Assembly (NCBI GenBank): GCA_944324915.1
Contig: CALUYD010000004.1
Coordinates: 79,615-143,614, forward strand
DNA length: 64,000 nt
DNA from: Candidatus Gastranaerophilales bacterium
Lineage (GTDB): Bacteria; Cyanobacteriota; Vampirovibrionia; Gastranaerophilales; Gastranaerophilaceae
Reading direction: 5' to 3'
Shown: positions 28,230 through 38,973 of the stretch, piece after piece
How positions within the stretch are numbered: position 1 is the first letter of the stretch
Layout: each line of letters begins with the position of its first letter
Notes under the pieces: model-generated
Seen by the model: the letters and a program-made list of their open reading frames with translations, nothing else
Told to the model about the DNA's origin: nothing
Databases searched by the model: none
Program-made: the position numbers and the translations under genes

Positions 28230-28995
28230 CGTAAGAAACTAAATAATCAGTAATTACGTTAATTAACATAGGCAAAATAACGATTAAAATAAAAGCACCC
28301 ATAACCGGTTTAAATAAGAAGCTCAATGAAAAAACGTTAACTTGAGGAGCTGTTTTAGATATGATACCCAAGATAATATCTTGCGCCATAGTAGCAAGCA
28401 AAATAGGCCCTGCTATATGCATACCCATAAATAAAATATTTCCCGTAATTTGACTTAAATAGCTGATATTAACAAAATTTTCAAAATGAAAATTCACGCT
28501 ATACATAGGAAACAATTCAAAACTACGAATTAGCGCATTAAAAAGCCAATAAATACCGCCCGAATATATAAAAATCAGCATAGCTAAAACAGAGAAAAAA
28601 TTAGCCATAATACTAACTTGCGATTTTGTACTCGGATCCATAATCATAGCTGATGATAAACCCATTTGGGTATTTATCATATCTCCACCTGTTAAAACCG
28701 CAGCTAAAACGCAATTTGCAACAAACCCAATCAAAGCACCAAAAATAAAATTTAAAAACATACAAAGATATATAGGACAATCAGGACTTGGCGCAGCAGG
28801 TTTTATAACGCCAACTAAAATAACTGTTGAAATAATTGCAAAAGACAATCTAACCATAGATGGAATTTCACTCTTTGATAAAACAGGAGCTAATCTCATC
28901 ATGCCAACAAGTCTAAGAAATATCATAATACCCGCGCCAAGAGCATTATTTATCTCAGGAAACATATATGCAAATTGTTTTAAGATTTCATCCAA
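28216..28995 (-). CDS. fliR: Flagellar export apparatus protein FliR
   Basis: 259 residues, six predicted membrane helices. The N-terminal R-L-V-G-M-M-R-L-A-P-V-L matches the family's R-x-x-x-x-x-x-x-P-V-x. G-G-D-M-I-N-T-Q-M-G-L-S-S-A corresponds to the conserved G-x-x-I-x-x-Q-M-G-x-x-x-A, followed by D-P-S-T. FliR caps the FliPQR gate of the flagellar type III secretion system. Last gene of the flagellar cluster, 11 bases after fliQ and overlapping the 3' end of the convergent BioY-like gene. Confidence 0.93.
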   Translation of the reverse strand: MDEILKQFAYMFPEINNALGAGIMIFLRLVGMMRLAPVLSKSEIPSMVRLSFAIISTVILVGVIKPAAPSPDCPIYLCMFLNFIFGALIGFVANCVLAAVLTGGDMINTQMGLSSAMIMDPSTKSQVSIMANFFSVLAMLIFIYSGGIYWLFNALIRSFELFPMYSVNFHFENFVNISYLSQITGNILFMGMHIAGPILLATMAQDIILGIISKTAPQVNVFSLSFLFKPVMGAFILIVILPMLINVITDYLVSYANIF

Positions 28996-29006
28996 TTAAT
29001 TATCCC

Positions 29007-29504
29007 CTACCTTGAATTTGATTGAATTTTCACTCTTTCAATAAAATTAGGCTCGATACTTCCTGTTTGTTTTGAATTGATATATATTTGACGTTTTGTT
29101 GCTTTTTTATCCCATGGAATAGCGCCATTATTGATATATGCTTTATTGAATGAAGAATTTGAGTTAATTTTATCCTGCATCTCAGCACTAAAAGGACGAG
29201 TATATTTATAATAATTATCAGGTAAAACATAAGTTTCAGACTTAGGCACGATTTGAAATGCCACGTGAGTACCTTCAAAGAAATAATTTGTTAAAACTTT
29301 TATAAAATAACCGCCTAAAACAACTATTGTTAAAAATACCAAAACAATTTTAGGAGCAGCAGCGATAGTTTGTTCTTGAACTTGCGTTACCGCTTGCAAA
29401 ATACCAACCACAAGACCAACTAAAGCAGCCATTAAAACGCAAGGCATGCTAATCATTAGCATAACCATAAAACCTTTTCCCAAATATTCTACTAAAACTT
29501 CCAT
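29007..29504 (-). CDS. fliQ: Flagellar export apparatus protein FliQ with long C-terminal extension
   Basis: The first ~88 residues are a typical FliQ: two membrane helices with P-C-V-L-M-A-A-L-V-G-L-V-V-G and the Q-A-V-T-Q-V-Q-E-Q-T loop. FliQ is normally about 89 residues; here a further ~77 polar residues follow (S-E-T-Y-V-L-P-D-N onward), ending basic. No stop or frameshift separates them. The start shares a base with the fliP stop. The tail would face one side of the membrane and has no family I recognise. Confidence 0.9.
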   Translation of the reverse strand: MEVLVEYLGKGFMVMLMISMPCVLMAALVGLVVGILQAVTQVQEQTIAAAPKIVLVFLTIVVLGGYFIKVLTNYFFEGTHVAFQIVPKSETYVLPDNYYKYTRPFSAEMQDKINSNSSFNKAYINNGAIPWDKKATKRQIYINSKQTGSIEPNFIERVKIQSNSR

Positions 29505-30145
29505 TAGTTAAAGCTCTCCACAAGTCCTTTTACAATCAAACTCCAACCGTCAACTGCAATAAATATAAGCAATTTAAAGGGTGTCGATACAATTTGAGGA
29601 GATAACATAAACATCCCCAAAGCAAGCAAAATATTTGCTACAACCAAATCCAGAACAATAAACGGCACATAAATAATAAAACCTATTTCAAAAGCTGTTT
29701 TTAATTCTGAAATTATATATGCGGGAGCTACTTCCCACAAAGTCAATTCATCAGGAGTATTTGGAGCTTGACGCCTTGTTTTTTCAACAAAAAACGCCAA
29801 ATCCGACTGACGAGTTTGCTTTAGCATATATTCTTTTAAAGGTTTAGAGCTGGCATTTAGCGCCTCAACGACATTTTTATTCTTTTGATAAGGAACTTGA
29901 TAAGCCTGATACATATTATCAAACACAGGCGCCATAGTATAAATAGTTAAAATTAAAGATAAACCTATTAAAGTAATTGCAGGAGGAACAGAGTTTGTAC
30001 CCATTGCAGTTTTAAGCATTGAAAAAACAACCGTAAACCTTAAAAAAGGAGTCATAGATACAAAAATGAACGGCAAAAGAGAAAATGCCGCCATTGTAAT
30101 CAATAGCTGTATTACAGGATTTATATCTTTCAGTAAATTATCCAT
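29504..30145 (-). CDS. fliP: Flagellar export apparatus protein FliP
   Basis: 213 residues. T-P-F-L-R-F-T-V-V-F-S-M-L-K-T-A-M-G-T-N matches the FliP signature, as does the C-terminal P-F-I-V-L-D-L-V-V-A-N-I-L-L-A-L-G-M-F-M-L-S-P. Four membrane helices with the usual periplasmic segment carrying R-Q-S-D-L-A-F-F. No clear cleavable signal peptide precedes helix 1, unlike proteobacterial FliP. Located between fliO and fliQ in canonical order. Confidence 0.94.
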   Translation of the reverse strand: MDNLLKDINPVIQLLITMAAFSLLPFIFVSMTPFLRFTVVFSMLKTAMGTNSVPPAITLIGLSLILTIYTMAPVFDNMYQAYQVPYQKNKNVVEALNASSKPLKEYMLKQTRQSDLAFFVEKTRRQAPNTPDELTLWEVAPAYIISELKTAFEIGFIIYVPFIVLDLVVANILLALGMFMLSPQIVSTPFKLLIFIAVDGWSLIVKGLVESFN

Positions 30146-30163
30146 TAAAATTTACTCCTAATT

Positions 30164-30664
30164 TTAATCTTTTAAAAGCCTTTTGAGCATTTCTTTTTTG
30201 CTCATCATAGAATCTGTGATTTTAGGTTTTGTTTCTTCTTTTTCGTATAGCTCTTTGAATTGTCTTTGAAGCTCGTCTAATCTTGCTTTTTTATTATCAT
30301 CATAGAGTTTTTGTTCATTTTTTTGTGAAAATGTTTCACCGTAAATTTTATCTACCAAATTTTCATCAACAATATTATTTAAAACAGGATTTTTTAATGT
30401 TTCTTTTTGTGTGTTATCATCTTCTAATTTTGATAAAAATGTTGTATGCTCAAGCCCTGAAGCAATTAAAAACTTTTCATTTTTAATTTTTACAACTAAA
30501 AGCATTTTTTTATTTCCAATGGGTAAACTGTCTATAACTTTTATATAGCCTTTATTTTCACCTTTTTCGCTCATAAAAGTTTTTTTATAAACTATAAAAC
30601 CTACAAGCAATATTCCAATCATTGCAAGTGTATAAAATATAAAAGCTGTAACATAGGTCATCAT
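30164..30664 (-). CDS. fliO: FliO-like flagellar assembly protein
   Basis: 166 residues: one N-terminal membrane helix (residues ~5-26), then a small beta domain with I-K-V-I-D-S-L-P-I-G-N-K-K-M-L-L-V-V-K-I and F-L-I-A-S-G, the usual FliO layout (S-x-x-L-G-x-x-x-x-x-x-V-x-V). A charged helical tail rich in K and E follows. FliO helps assemble the FliP ring. Position directly before fliP supports the call. Confidence 0.82.
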   Translation of the reverse strand: MMTYVTAFIFYTLAMIGILLVGFIVYKKTFMSEKGENKGYIKVIDSLPIGNKKMLLVVKIKNEKFLIASGLEHTTFLSKLEDDNTQKETLKNPVLNNIVDENLVDKIYGETFSQKNEQKLYDDNKKARLDELQRQFKELYEKEETKPKITDSMMSKKEMLKRLLKD

Positions 30665-30678
30665 AATTTTAAATATCC

Positions 30679-31893
30679 TTATTTTTCAAAATCAGAGTAG
30701 TCAAATTCTTCATCATCCCCAACTTGAACCCTTGGTCTTGGTTGAGGCTTTTCTTGTTGAGGTTGTGGTTTTGGCTGTGCTTGCGCTTTTGGCTGTGCAT
30801 GCGCTTGAGGCTTTTGCGCTTGCGGTTTTGCTTGCGCTTGCGGTTTAGGCTCTGCTGCAACTTTATTAGTATTAGTACTTAAAACCTCATTTAATCTAAC
30901 TGCATATCTATCATTAATAATTATAAGCTCACCTTTTGCAACTTTTCTATCTTCAACAAAAAGCGAAATTTCATTATCAAAAATCGAACCTAAATCTATA
31001 ATTTGACCTTGAGAGATTTGTTTCAGCTCTCCGATTGTCATTTTTACTTTTTCAAATTCGGCATTCAACTCAATTTGAATATCATCCCAAACGTTTTTTT
31101 CCATTTTTACCTCTTCATAAGTTTGATTAAAATCTTCATCATCTTCTTCATTGTTAATATCAACAATCAAAGAAGGATTAATTTTTATATTAAATTTCTT
31201 TTTAACATCCCCTGAAATAAGCGTCATTTTATCAAGTTCGCTATTATCAAGAACAACAATATCATCTTGCGCAAGATTTTGAAGCTCATCAAGTGTAATT
31301 TTAGTATTTCCTGCACATAATCTTATTGAAGCATTTGATGTTAAAAAATCCTCCTCTTTGAAGTTCTGTTTCTTTTCTAATTTTTCAAATTTAATTCTAT
31401 CTTGGGGTATGGATATCATTATTTTTGAAACTACATCATCTTTTTGTGCTACAACAAAAACCATATTAATGTTTTTTTCGCTTTTTTCGCTTAATTTAGC
31501 ATCAGAAGGCGAAATTAATACATCTTTTAATCTTTTGTATAAAAATTCGCAAAAACCATTCAAAATATTTATTTCAAGAGGGGTTATAGCACTTAATCTA
31601 AATACAGAGGAATTTATTCCAAGCGAATTTTTAAGTATATTTTCAATAAATTCTTTACTTAATCTTATTATTACGGGCTTATGGCTTTCAACTTTGATTT
31701 GACTTGAAAAGAAATCAAGATTGGAAATGAGTTTTTCATCTCTAATTTCACGATAGTCATTAACCGCTTGCAGAGTGATTTTAGCGTCTTGCTCCCAGAA
31801 TAATTCAAGCGCAGACTTTAATGCTTCACAAAATTGTGAAGTAAAAACATTTAAATTTTTATCATGAAATATATTTTGAATTTTATTGTGCAC
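30679..31893 (-). CDS. fliN: Flagellar switch protein with two SpoA domains (FliM/FliN-type fusion)
   Basis: 404 residues. The N-terminal ~190 residues look like a FliM/CheC-type middle domain. A first SpoA-like domain (about 200-255) begins at I-R-L-C-A-G-N-T-K-I-T-L-D-E-L. A second, clearer SpoA domain (about 265-340) has V-K-M-T-I-G-E-L, I-I-D-L-G and V-A-K-G-E-L-I-I-I-N-D-R-Y-A-V-R-L, the FliN core. The last ~60 residues are a low-complexity A/Q/K/P tail ending in acidic D-D-E-E-F-D-Y. No separate fliM or fliN is adjacent, so this protein may carry both roles. First gene of fliN-O-P-Q-R. Confidence 0.85.
   Translation of the reverse strand: MHNKIQNIFHDKNLNVFTSQFCEALKSALELFWEQDAKITLQAVNDYREIRDEKLISNLDFFSSQIKVESHKPVIIRLSKEFIENILKNSLGINSSVFRLSAITPLEINILNGFCEFLYKRLKDVLISPSDAKLSEKSEKNINMVFVVAQKDDVVSKIMISIPQDRIKFEKLEKKQNFKEEDFLTSNASIRLCAGNTKITLDELQNLAQDDIVVLDNSELDKMTLISGDVKKKFNIKINPSLIVDINNEEDDEDFNQTYEEVKMEKNVWDDIQIELNAEFEKVKMTIGELKQISQGQIIDLGSIFDNEISLFVEDRKVAKGELIIINDRYAVRLNEVLSTNTNKVAAEPKPQAQAKPQAQKPQAHAQPKAQAQPKPQPQQEKPQPRPRVQVGDDEEFDYSDFEK
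30706..30850. repeat. Low-complexity Ala/Gln/Lys/Pro-coding repeat
   Basis: Irregular repeats built from GCTTGCGC/GGTTTTGG/GGCTGTGC units encode the A-Q-x-K-P-Q tail of the flagellar switch protein. Length polymorphism by slippage is plausible. Confidence 0.7.
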
Positions 31894-32012
31894 TTGATAT
31901 CCGAATTTTGCTATAAAACCCCACGTGTATTATATAATTTTATTTTTTTCCAAGGCAAAAATTTAAAAAATCTTAAACAATAGATTTTTAATTAAAAAAG
32001 GCAATTTTTTTT

Positions 32013-32333
32013 ATGTTTTGGTTTTATTTAGCTATGAATAATTCTCCATTGAATATAAATTCTATTCGACAACCGGCACCAAACGCTCAGAATACAACAA
32101 ATAATCAAACTGAGCGCCAATACAATTTGCCTAATGTTGGAGTTGTAAGCCCTCCTGCGATTTCAAGAACACCAATGGCAGACACTATGACACTTAAAAA
32201 GCAAGAAAATCCCAGAATGGCATACAAATTAACGCCAAAATCCATAAAAGGCTTTAAATTACAAAACATTTTTTCTTTAGCGATAGCCGCTTGTTCGATA
32301 GGAGCTTTATTAAATCTGCTAAAGAAAAAGTAA
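32013..32333 (+). CDS. Small tail-anchored protein, unknown function
   Basis: 106 residues, Asn/Pro-rich and polar until a single hydrophobic C-terminal helix (I-F-S-L-A-I-A-A-C-S-I-G-A-L-L) ending L-L-K-K-K. This is a tail-anchor layout. A second in-frame ATG at 32034 (M-N-N-S-P-L) is an alternative start; neither has a strong ribosome-binding site. It stands alone between the flagellar cluster and the convergent amidase gene. No family recognised. Confidence 0.5.
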   Translation: MFWFYLAMNNSPLNINSIRQPAPNAQNTTNNQTERQYNLPNVGVVSPPAISRTPMADTMTLKKQENPRMAYKLTPKSIKGFKLQNIFSLAIAACSIGALLNLLKKK

Positions 32334-32338
32334 TTTAA

Positions 32339-33508
32339 TTAATTAAAACTTTCTCTTAAATATTCTTCGCAACCCTTAGTTATAGCTTTTGCTATAATTT
32401 TTTGGAATTTTTTATCGGATAATTTTTTAGCTTCATCCTCTTTTATAATATATCCGCATTCAATTAAAACGCTTAATTGGCTTGTTGGTCTGGTTAGAGC
32501 AAATGAAGCATGGTTAATCTTATCATCTCTAAAATTTGTTGCACTTATCAAATTTTCTTGAATTTTTTGAGCTAAAGGTCTTGATTGCGGATGATAGTAA
32601 TATGTTCCAACGCCATGTTTTTTATCAATATCGGCTCTATTTGCTAAAGAATTTTGATGAATACTCAATAAAATATCGCTTTGTTTTTCTTTTGCAAATG
32701 AAATTCTATCATTTAGCGAAACTTGTTTATCTTTTTTTCTTGTTAAATATACTTTAGCGCCTCTTTTTTTAAGCTCTTTTTTCAATGCTTTTGTAATTTG
32801 CAGATTAATTTTCTTTTCTTCTAAACCAAAAGCGCAAGCACCTTTTTCGCAACCGCCATGACCGGCATCAAGTACAACTTTTATATTGTTTAAGGGTCTA
32901 TATTTATTAACACAAGGAGCTTTTTTAACAGATAAAACATAGCCTTCAGGCGATTTTTCAACGTCATAACCAAATAAGGGCTTATCATTTAAATATTTTA
33001 AATTTAGCTCATTATTTATTTTTTCATCTAAAAGAAATCTGTTAGTTTTGTTTGAAACTTTTGTTTCTATTGGGTCAAATCTGTTATCAAAAAGAGTAAA
33101 ATTGAGATTGTTTCCTTCTTCTTGAACCTTGAAAGCGCTTTGCGATGGTGTTTGGATATATGCGCTAAATTTATTTTTTTCGTTTTTAAAAGCAATTTTA
33201 TTTATATTATCAAATCTTTTTTCAGGAATTATTGCTTGAACTTCAACAAATTTCTTGTTAATCCAAGCATAATCATTCTCTTTTAATTCAACTCTGAAAT
33301 AATTTTCATTTTGCTTATCAGCAAATAAAACCGCATTTTTAAACAAATGAGTTAATCTTTGCGCATTTTCATTGTCCTTTTGACGCAAAGGAGCATTATC
33401 GGATAAAACCTCTAAAACTGCATATTTTGCAATTCCAACGTCTTGCAATTCGCTTGCATAAACTCCTTGCGCCAATAACAATAATAAAAATAAAATCCAA
33501 TTTTTCAT
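32339..33508 (-). CDS. N-acetylmuramoyl-L-alanine amidase (Amidase_3) with SH3-like N-terminal domain
   Basis: 389 residues from ATG 33508; an upstream TTG is weaker. Signal peptide (L-F-L-L-L-L-L-A-Q-G-V-Y-A), an SH3-like domain (residues ~30-85), a divergent beta segment similar to AMIN, then the zinc amidase domain: V-V-L-D-A-G-H-G-G (zinc His), E-E-K-K-I-N-L (zinc Glu), S-I-H-Q-N-S (zinc His) and a C-terminal V-L-I-E-C-G-Y catalytic Glu. All ligands are present. It cleaves the amide between MurNAc and L-Ala in the periplasm, typically for daughter-cell separation. Confidence 0.92.
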   Translation of the reverse strand: MKNWILFLLLLLAQGVYASELQDVGIAKYAVLEVLSDNAPLRQKDNENAQRLTHLFKNAVLFADKQNENYFRVELKENDYAWINKKFVEVQAIIPEKRFDNINKIAFKNEKNKFSAYIQTPSQSAFKVQEEGNNLNFTLFDNRFDPIETKVSNKTNRFLLDEKINNELNLKYLNDKPLFGYDVEKSPEGYVLSVKKAPCVNKYRPLNNIKVVLDAGHGGCEKGACAFGLEEKKINLQITKALKKELKKRGAKVYLTRKKDKQVSLNDRISFAKEKQSDILLSIHQNSLANRADIDKKHGVGTYYYHPQSRPLAQKIQENLISATNFRDDKINHASFALTRPTSQLSVLIECGYIIKEDEAKKLSDKKFQKIIAKAITKGCEEYLRESFN

Positions 33509-33529
33509 AATCAAAATTATATCACAATT

Positions 33530-34396
33530 TTACATCCAATCATTAACTTGGATTTTTTGCCTTGAATTTACGCAAATTGAACATTTTTCGCAATCCAAGT
33601 AATTAATTTTAGAACAATCCCAAATGTTTGAGCCTAATCTTGCTCTATAATCATCACTCAACATAGGACAAGCATAAACGCCATTTTGAGATACAATTCT
33701 TGAATTATAACAGTCTAATTTTTCGATATTAACATCGTCAATCATCTCAATTTGAGCCATTTCATCAGATTTTCTAAAATAAGGAATGATTTTTAAATTA
33801 ATATCATCAAGCGCAAAACCTTTTTTAAAAAAATAGCTTTGAAATTCATCAAAAATTTCTTTTCTATCTCTATTTTTAAAGTTTACAACACTAATTATCG
33901 GATTAAATTCATATTTTAAAAGACTCATAATAGCAACGAGCGCTTTTCTGAAACTTCCTCTGCCTCTAATTGCGTCATTTTCCAATTCATTGGTTGAATC
34001 CAAGCTAATTCTATATATTGTTTCAAATTGGCTTTCATCATCAATTTTTCTTAGAAATCTTGCTTTTTTATCATTTATCATAACTCCGTTTGACATGACG
34101 GTGGTATTAGATATTTTTAAACACATTCTTAAAATCTGATTAAAATCAGGGTGCATTAAAGGCTCTCCGCCTGTCAAATAAATAGATTTTAGATTTTGTC
34201 CTCGAAGTGCAATAAGTGTTTTTTTAATTTTATCTAAATCGATGAAATCTTCTTCATTTTTATATGGATTTCTCTCGATATAGCAATGCTTACATCTTAA
34301 ATTGCAAGTTTTTGTACATAATTGAAAAAATAAATTATCCAAATTTTTTAATTCGACCTTTGGGGGTGTTTTAAAGACTAATCTTTGATTTTCCAT
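33530..34396 (-). CDS. Radical SAM protein with SPASM-like C-terminal cysteines
   Basis: 288 residues. C-x3-C-x2-C at Cys31, Cys35, Cys38 in C-N-L-R-C-K-H-C binds the SAM 4Fe-4S cluster; Y-L-T-G-G-E-P is the SAM-binding GGE motif. The C-terminus has a further group of cysteines (V-Y-A-C-P, W-D-C, L-D-C-E-K-C-S-I-C), as in SPASM or twitch domains with auxiliary clusters. Such enzymes modify peptides or do other radical chemistry; no precursor peptide is visible nearby, so the substrate is unknown. It precedes the amidase gene by 21 bases on the same strand. Confidence 0.86.
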   Translation of the reverse strand: MENQRLVFKTPPKVELKNLDNLFFQLCTKTCNLRCKHCYIERNPYKNEEDFIDLDKIKKTLIALRGQNLKSIYLTGGEPLMHPDFNQILRMCLKISNTTVMSNGVMINDKKARFLRKIDDESQFETIYRISLDSTNELENDAIRGRGSFRKALVAIMSLLKYEFNPIISVVNFKNRDRKEIFDEFQSYFFKKGFALDDINLKIIPYFRKSDEMAQIEMIDDVNIEKLDCYNSRIVSQNGVYACPMLSDDYRARLGSNIWDCSKINYLDCEKCSICVNSRQKIQVNDWM

Positions 34397-34507
34397 TCTT
34401 TTCTCCTTGATTGCTTGCTCTATTTTATTTTAATTTTATTAATGTAGAAATTAGCTGATTGGGTATATTTATTTTTTTTGTGGAATTATAAGCATGTTTA
34501 TTTTTTC

Positions 34508-34536
34508 TTTAAAATTTTAATAAAATTTGTTATACT
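34508..34536 (+). promoter_or_regulatory. Candidate sigma70 promoter for the RWYD-repeat gene
   Basis: TTTAAA (34508-34513), 17-base spacer, TATACT (34531-34536), with the ribosome-binding site GGCGGAG shortly before ATG 34561. The -35 box is poor. Confidence 0.42.
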
Positions 34537-34560
34537 GATGTCGAGAGAAAGGCGGAGTTA

Positions 34561-34890
34561 ATGAGCGAACAAAAAAACTATTCTAAACGTTGGTACGATA
34601 GAGATCCGATTTTAAAAGAAGCGCTTGATTTATTAAGATTATCAACCGATGAGCAAAAAGAACAAGCAAAAGACTTTATGCTTAAATTGCAAGAAGATGT
34701 TGCTCAAGATGTTATAGAAAGAATTTATGAAATAATTACTCAATACCAAGGCAAAGGTAATCGTTGGTATGATAACGACCCTGTAATGATTAAAGCAGTT
34801 GAAATGCTAAGACAGGCTGACCCTAAAACACAAAGAATTGCAGCTCTTAAATTATTATTAGCTCTTGAAAAAGGCTCTGCAATAGAATAA
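34561..34890 (+). CDS. Small duplicated-motif protein, unknown function
   Basis: 109 residues made of two similar halves: K-R-W-Y-D-R-D-P-I-L-K-E-A-L-D-L-L-R and N-R-W-Y-D-N-D-P-V-M-I-K-A-V-E-M-L-R, each followed by about 30 helical residues. The internal duplication suggests two copies of a small helical domain. No signal peptide, cysteines or known catalytic motif. A clear promoter and SD precede it, so it is probably expressed. No family recognised. Confidence 0.65.
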   Translation: MSEQKNYSKRWYDRDPILKEALDLLRLSTDEQKEQAKDFMLKLQEDVAQDVIERIYEIITQYQGKGNRWYDNDPVMIKAVEMLRQADPKTQRIAALKLLLALEKGSAIE

Positions 34891-34914
34891 TTAATATTTC
34901 ATAGAAAGATTTAA

Positions 34915-35238
34915 ATGAAGAAAATAATATACATTTTATTTTCAATTCTTCTTGTTTCTAATATTGCACTATCAAATGAAGTTCAAACGAATATGCCAAG
35001 CGATGAAGAAATAATGCAAGCAATTGAAAAATTTAATTTCCCGCAAGAAGAAAAACAGAAAATTTTTGAACAAACAAAAAACACATTGGAAGAATTATAC
35101 GACCCAAACAACGCTAATCCAAACGTTCTGCCTGATATACAAAAAACAGACAGAAATCTTGAAATAGAAAAACCAAAATTAAAAGATAACCCTAAAAAAT
35201 ACACAAATCATCCCCCTCTTACAAGAAGAAGTAAATAG
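34915..35238 (+). CDS. Small secreted protein, unknown function
   Basis: 107 residues with an N-terminal signal peptide (M-K-K-I-I-Y-I-L-F-S-I-L-L-V-S-N-I-A-L-S-N), then a polar, Asn/Pro/Glu/Lys-rich mature region that looks mostly disordered and ends basic (T-R-R-S-K). It lies 24 bases after the duplicated-motif gene and may share its transcript. No recognised domain. Confidence 0.58.
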   Translation: MKKIIYILFSILLVSNIALSNEVQTNMPSDEEIMQAIEKFNFPQEEKQKIFEQTKNTLEELYDPNNANPNVLPDIQKTDRNLEIEKPKLKDNPKKYTNHPPLTRRSK

Positions 35239-35258
35239 ATTTAGAAAAATTAACCGCT

Positions 35259-37768
<2,510 letters not shown>

Positions 37769-37847
37769 TTCAAAAACATCTTGAAAAAAAATAAAAATAG
37801 TATATAATGAATTTATAAGTTTAATATAAATTAATTATAGATATAAT

Positions 37848-37890
37848 AGAGAGTCAATAAAATCAAAATAGGTTTTAATGGCTCTCTTTT
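37848..37890 (+). terminator. Intrinsic terminator after gyrB
   Basis: Imperfect long hairpin: AGAGAGTCAATAAAATC pairs with GTTTTAATGGCTCTCT, followed by TTTT. It separates gyrB from the accessory locus. A TATAAT at 37842 just before it could also serve as the -10 of the next gene. Confidence 0.6.
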
Positions 37891-37933
37891 AATTTTATTG
37901 GACTTTGAGGATTATATTAAAAAGGAGGAAAAA

Positions 37934-38914
37934 ATGACTTGGAATGAACAAGACCATCCTAGAGATGAAGACGGTAAATTTACCTTTAAAAATGGCGGAA
38001 TGATGAAAGAAAGAAACCAAAATCCCGCTGAAATTTTGTATGGTAAAAAAACAAAAGAAGAAAAATTAAAAACAGAAAAAAGAAATGAATTATTGCACAC
38101 TTTAGGCAATAATTTATCACCTGCACAAGTTCTTTATTCCTCAAACGAAGATTTAGAAAAAATATTAAATAAAAATCTTCAAACGCCCTTAAAGGCAGGA
38201 TTAAGTGATACTAAAATAGACAATTTGAAAACAAAAAACGAAGAATTTGAAAAAAATGTAAAAAATATGCAGAATAAAATCAAATTAACAAAAATCCCAA
38301 TAGTTGGAAAAATCGCCACGAGTTATTTGGGTGGTCCAGATGCCGCTGGAATGCTTAATCTGGCAGAAAACAAAAAACTTCCAATTTACACAAAAGACAG
38401 CACAAAACTTTTAAATGTTAATGATAGAAAATTAAACGAATATGATAATGGCAGACTTTCAAAGTTCAAATCTTATATTCAAGATAAAGTACTAAATCAA
38501 TTCAAAGATTTTGGATACAATTTAAATAGTATTGAAGGAAGAATATTTCACAATAACTCAGCCCCAGCAAAAAGAATAAAAGAAAGCAGTGATTTCAAAG
38601 AAGCATTAATCAAAAACAAAGAAAACATATTAAATGGTAAGGATTTTACTCAAAGATTTACTAACTATGGAAACAATAAAAAGTCGAATTTATACAATGC
38701 ATTTGGAAGTGTTGATTTTCTAAATTCCGGTATTGATAAAAATGGCAACTTGCATTTATTCATGTTTGACACATACGATTTTAACAAAGGAGAAAATGCA
38801 AAAGTTGAAGCCGGAAGAAGACAAATGCTTGAAGGTAAATTAAAAGGACATTTTACTATTCATGATATAATAGTTACAAAAGATGAGCTTGATACAATAT
38901 GGAACAAAAATTAA
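37934..38914 (+). CDS. Putative toxin: phage-head-type N-terminal motif, colicin-M-like C-terminal motif
   Basis: 326 residues from ATG 37934, chosen for the strong AAAGGAGG 5 bases upstream (a TTG at 37898 is less likely). Residues 8-17 read H-P-R-D-E-D-G-K-F-T, a motif common at the ends of phage portal or minor-head (MuF-type) proteins. The middle is helical and charged, with short repeats N-P-A-E-I-L-Y and S-P-A-Q-V-L-Y. The C-terminal domain has F-G-S-V-D-F, a G-N-L-H-L-F-M-F strand, then D279-T-Y281-D282-F-N, and later H306 and H310. D-x-Y-D-F-N resembles the active site of colicin M, which cleaves lipid II. The H-R after it in colicin M is not conserved at the same spacing. Toxin activity is inference. 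Confidence 0.55.
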   Translation: MTWNEQDHPRDEDGKFTFKNGGMMKERNQNPAEILYGKKTKEEKLKTEKRNELLHTLGNNLSPAQVLYSSNEDLEKILNKNLQTPLKAGLSDTKIDNLKTKNEEFEKNVKNMQNKIKLTKIPIVGKIATSYLGGPDAAGMLNLAENKKLPIYTKDSTKLLNVNDRKLNEYDNGRLSKFKSYIQDKVLNQFKDFGYNLNSIEGRIFHNNSAPAKRIKESSDFKEALIKNKENILNGKDFTQRFTNYGNNKKSNLYNAFGSVDFLNSGIDKNGNLHLFMFDTYDFNKGENAKVEAGRRQMLEGKLKGHFTIHDIIVTKDELDTIWNKN

Positions 38915-38973
38915 ACAAAAAAATCATTTTAAAAATAATATTATATGTAATCTTTTTAAGTTTAAACGGATAT
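38897..38973 (+). repeat. 5' block of duplicated membrane-gene unit, copy 1
   Basis: Matches 40417-40493 with one visible difference. It begins two bases before the ATG, inside the end of the putative toxin gene, and stops sharply at codon 25-26. Confidence 0.85.

Noticed and set aside
30669..30860. Open frame antiparallel in register within the A/Q/K/P tail of the switch protein
   Set aside because: It is a shifted-frame reading of the repetitive tail and gives an equally repetitive basic peptide with no start signal.
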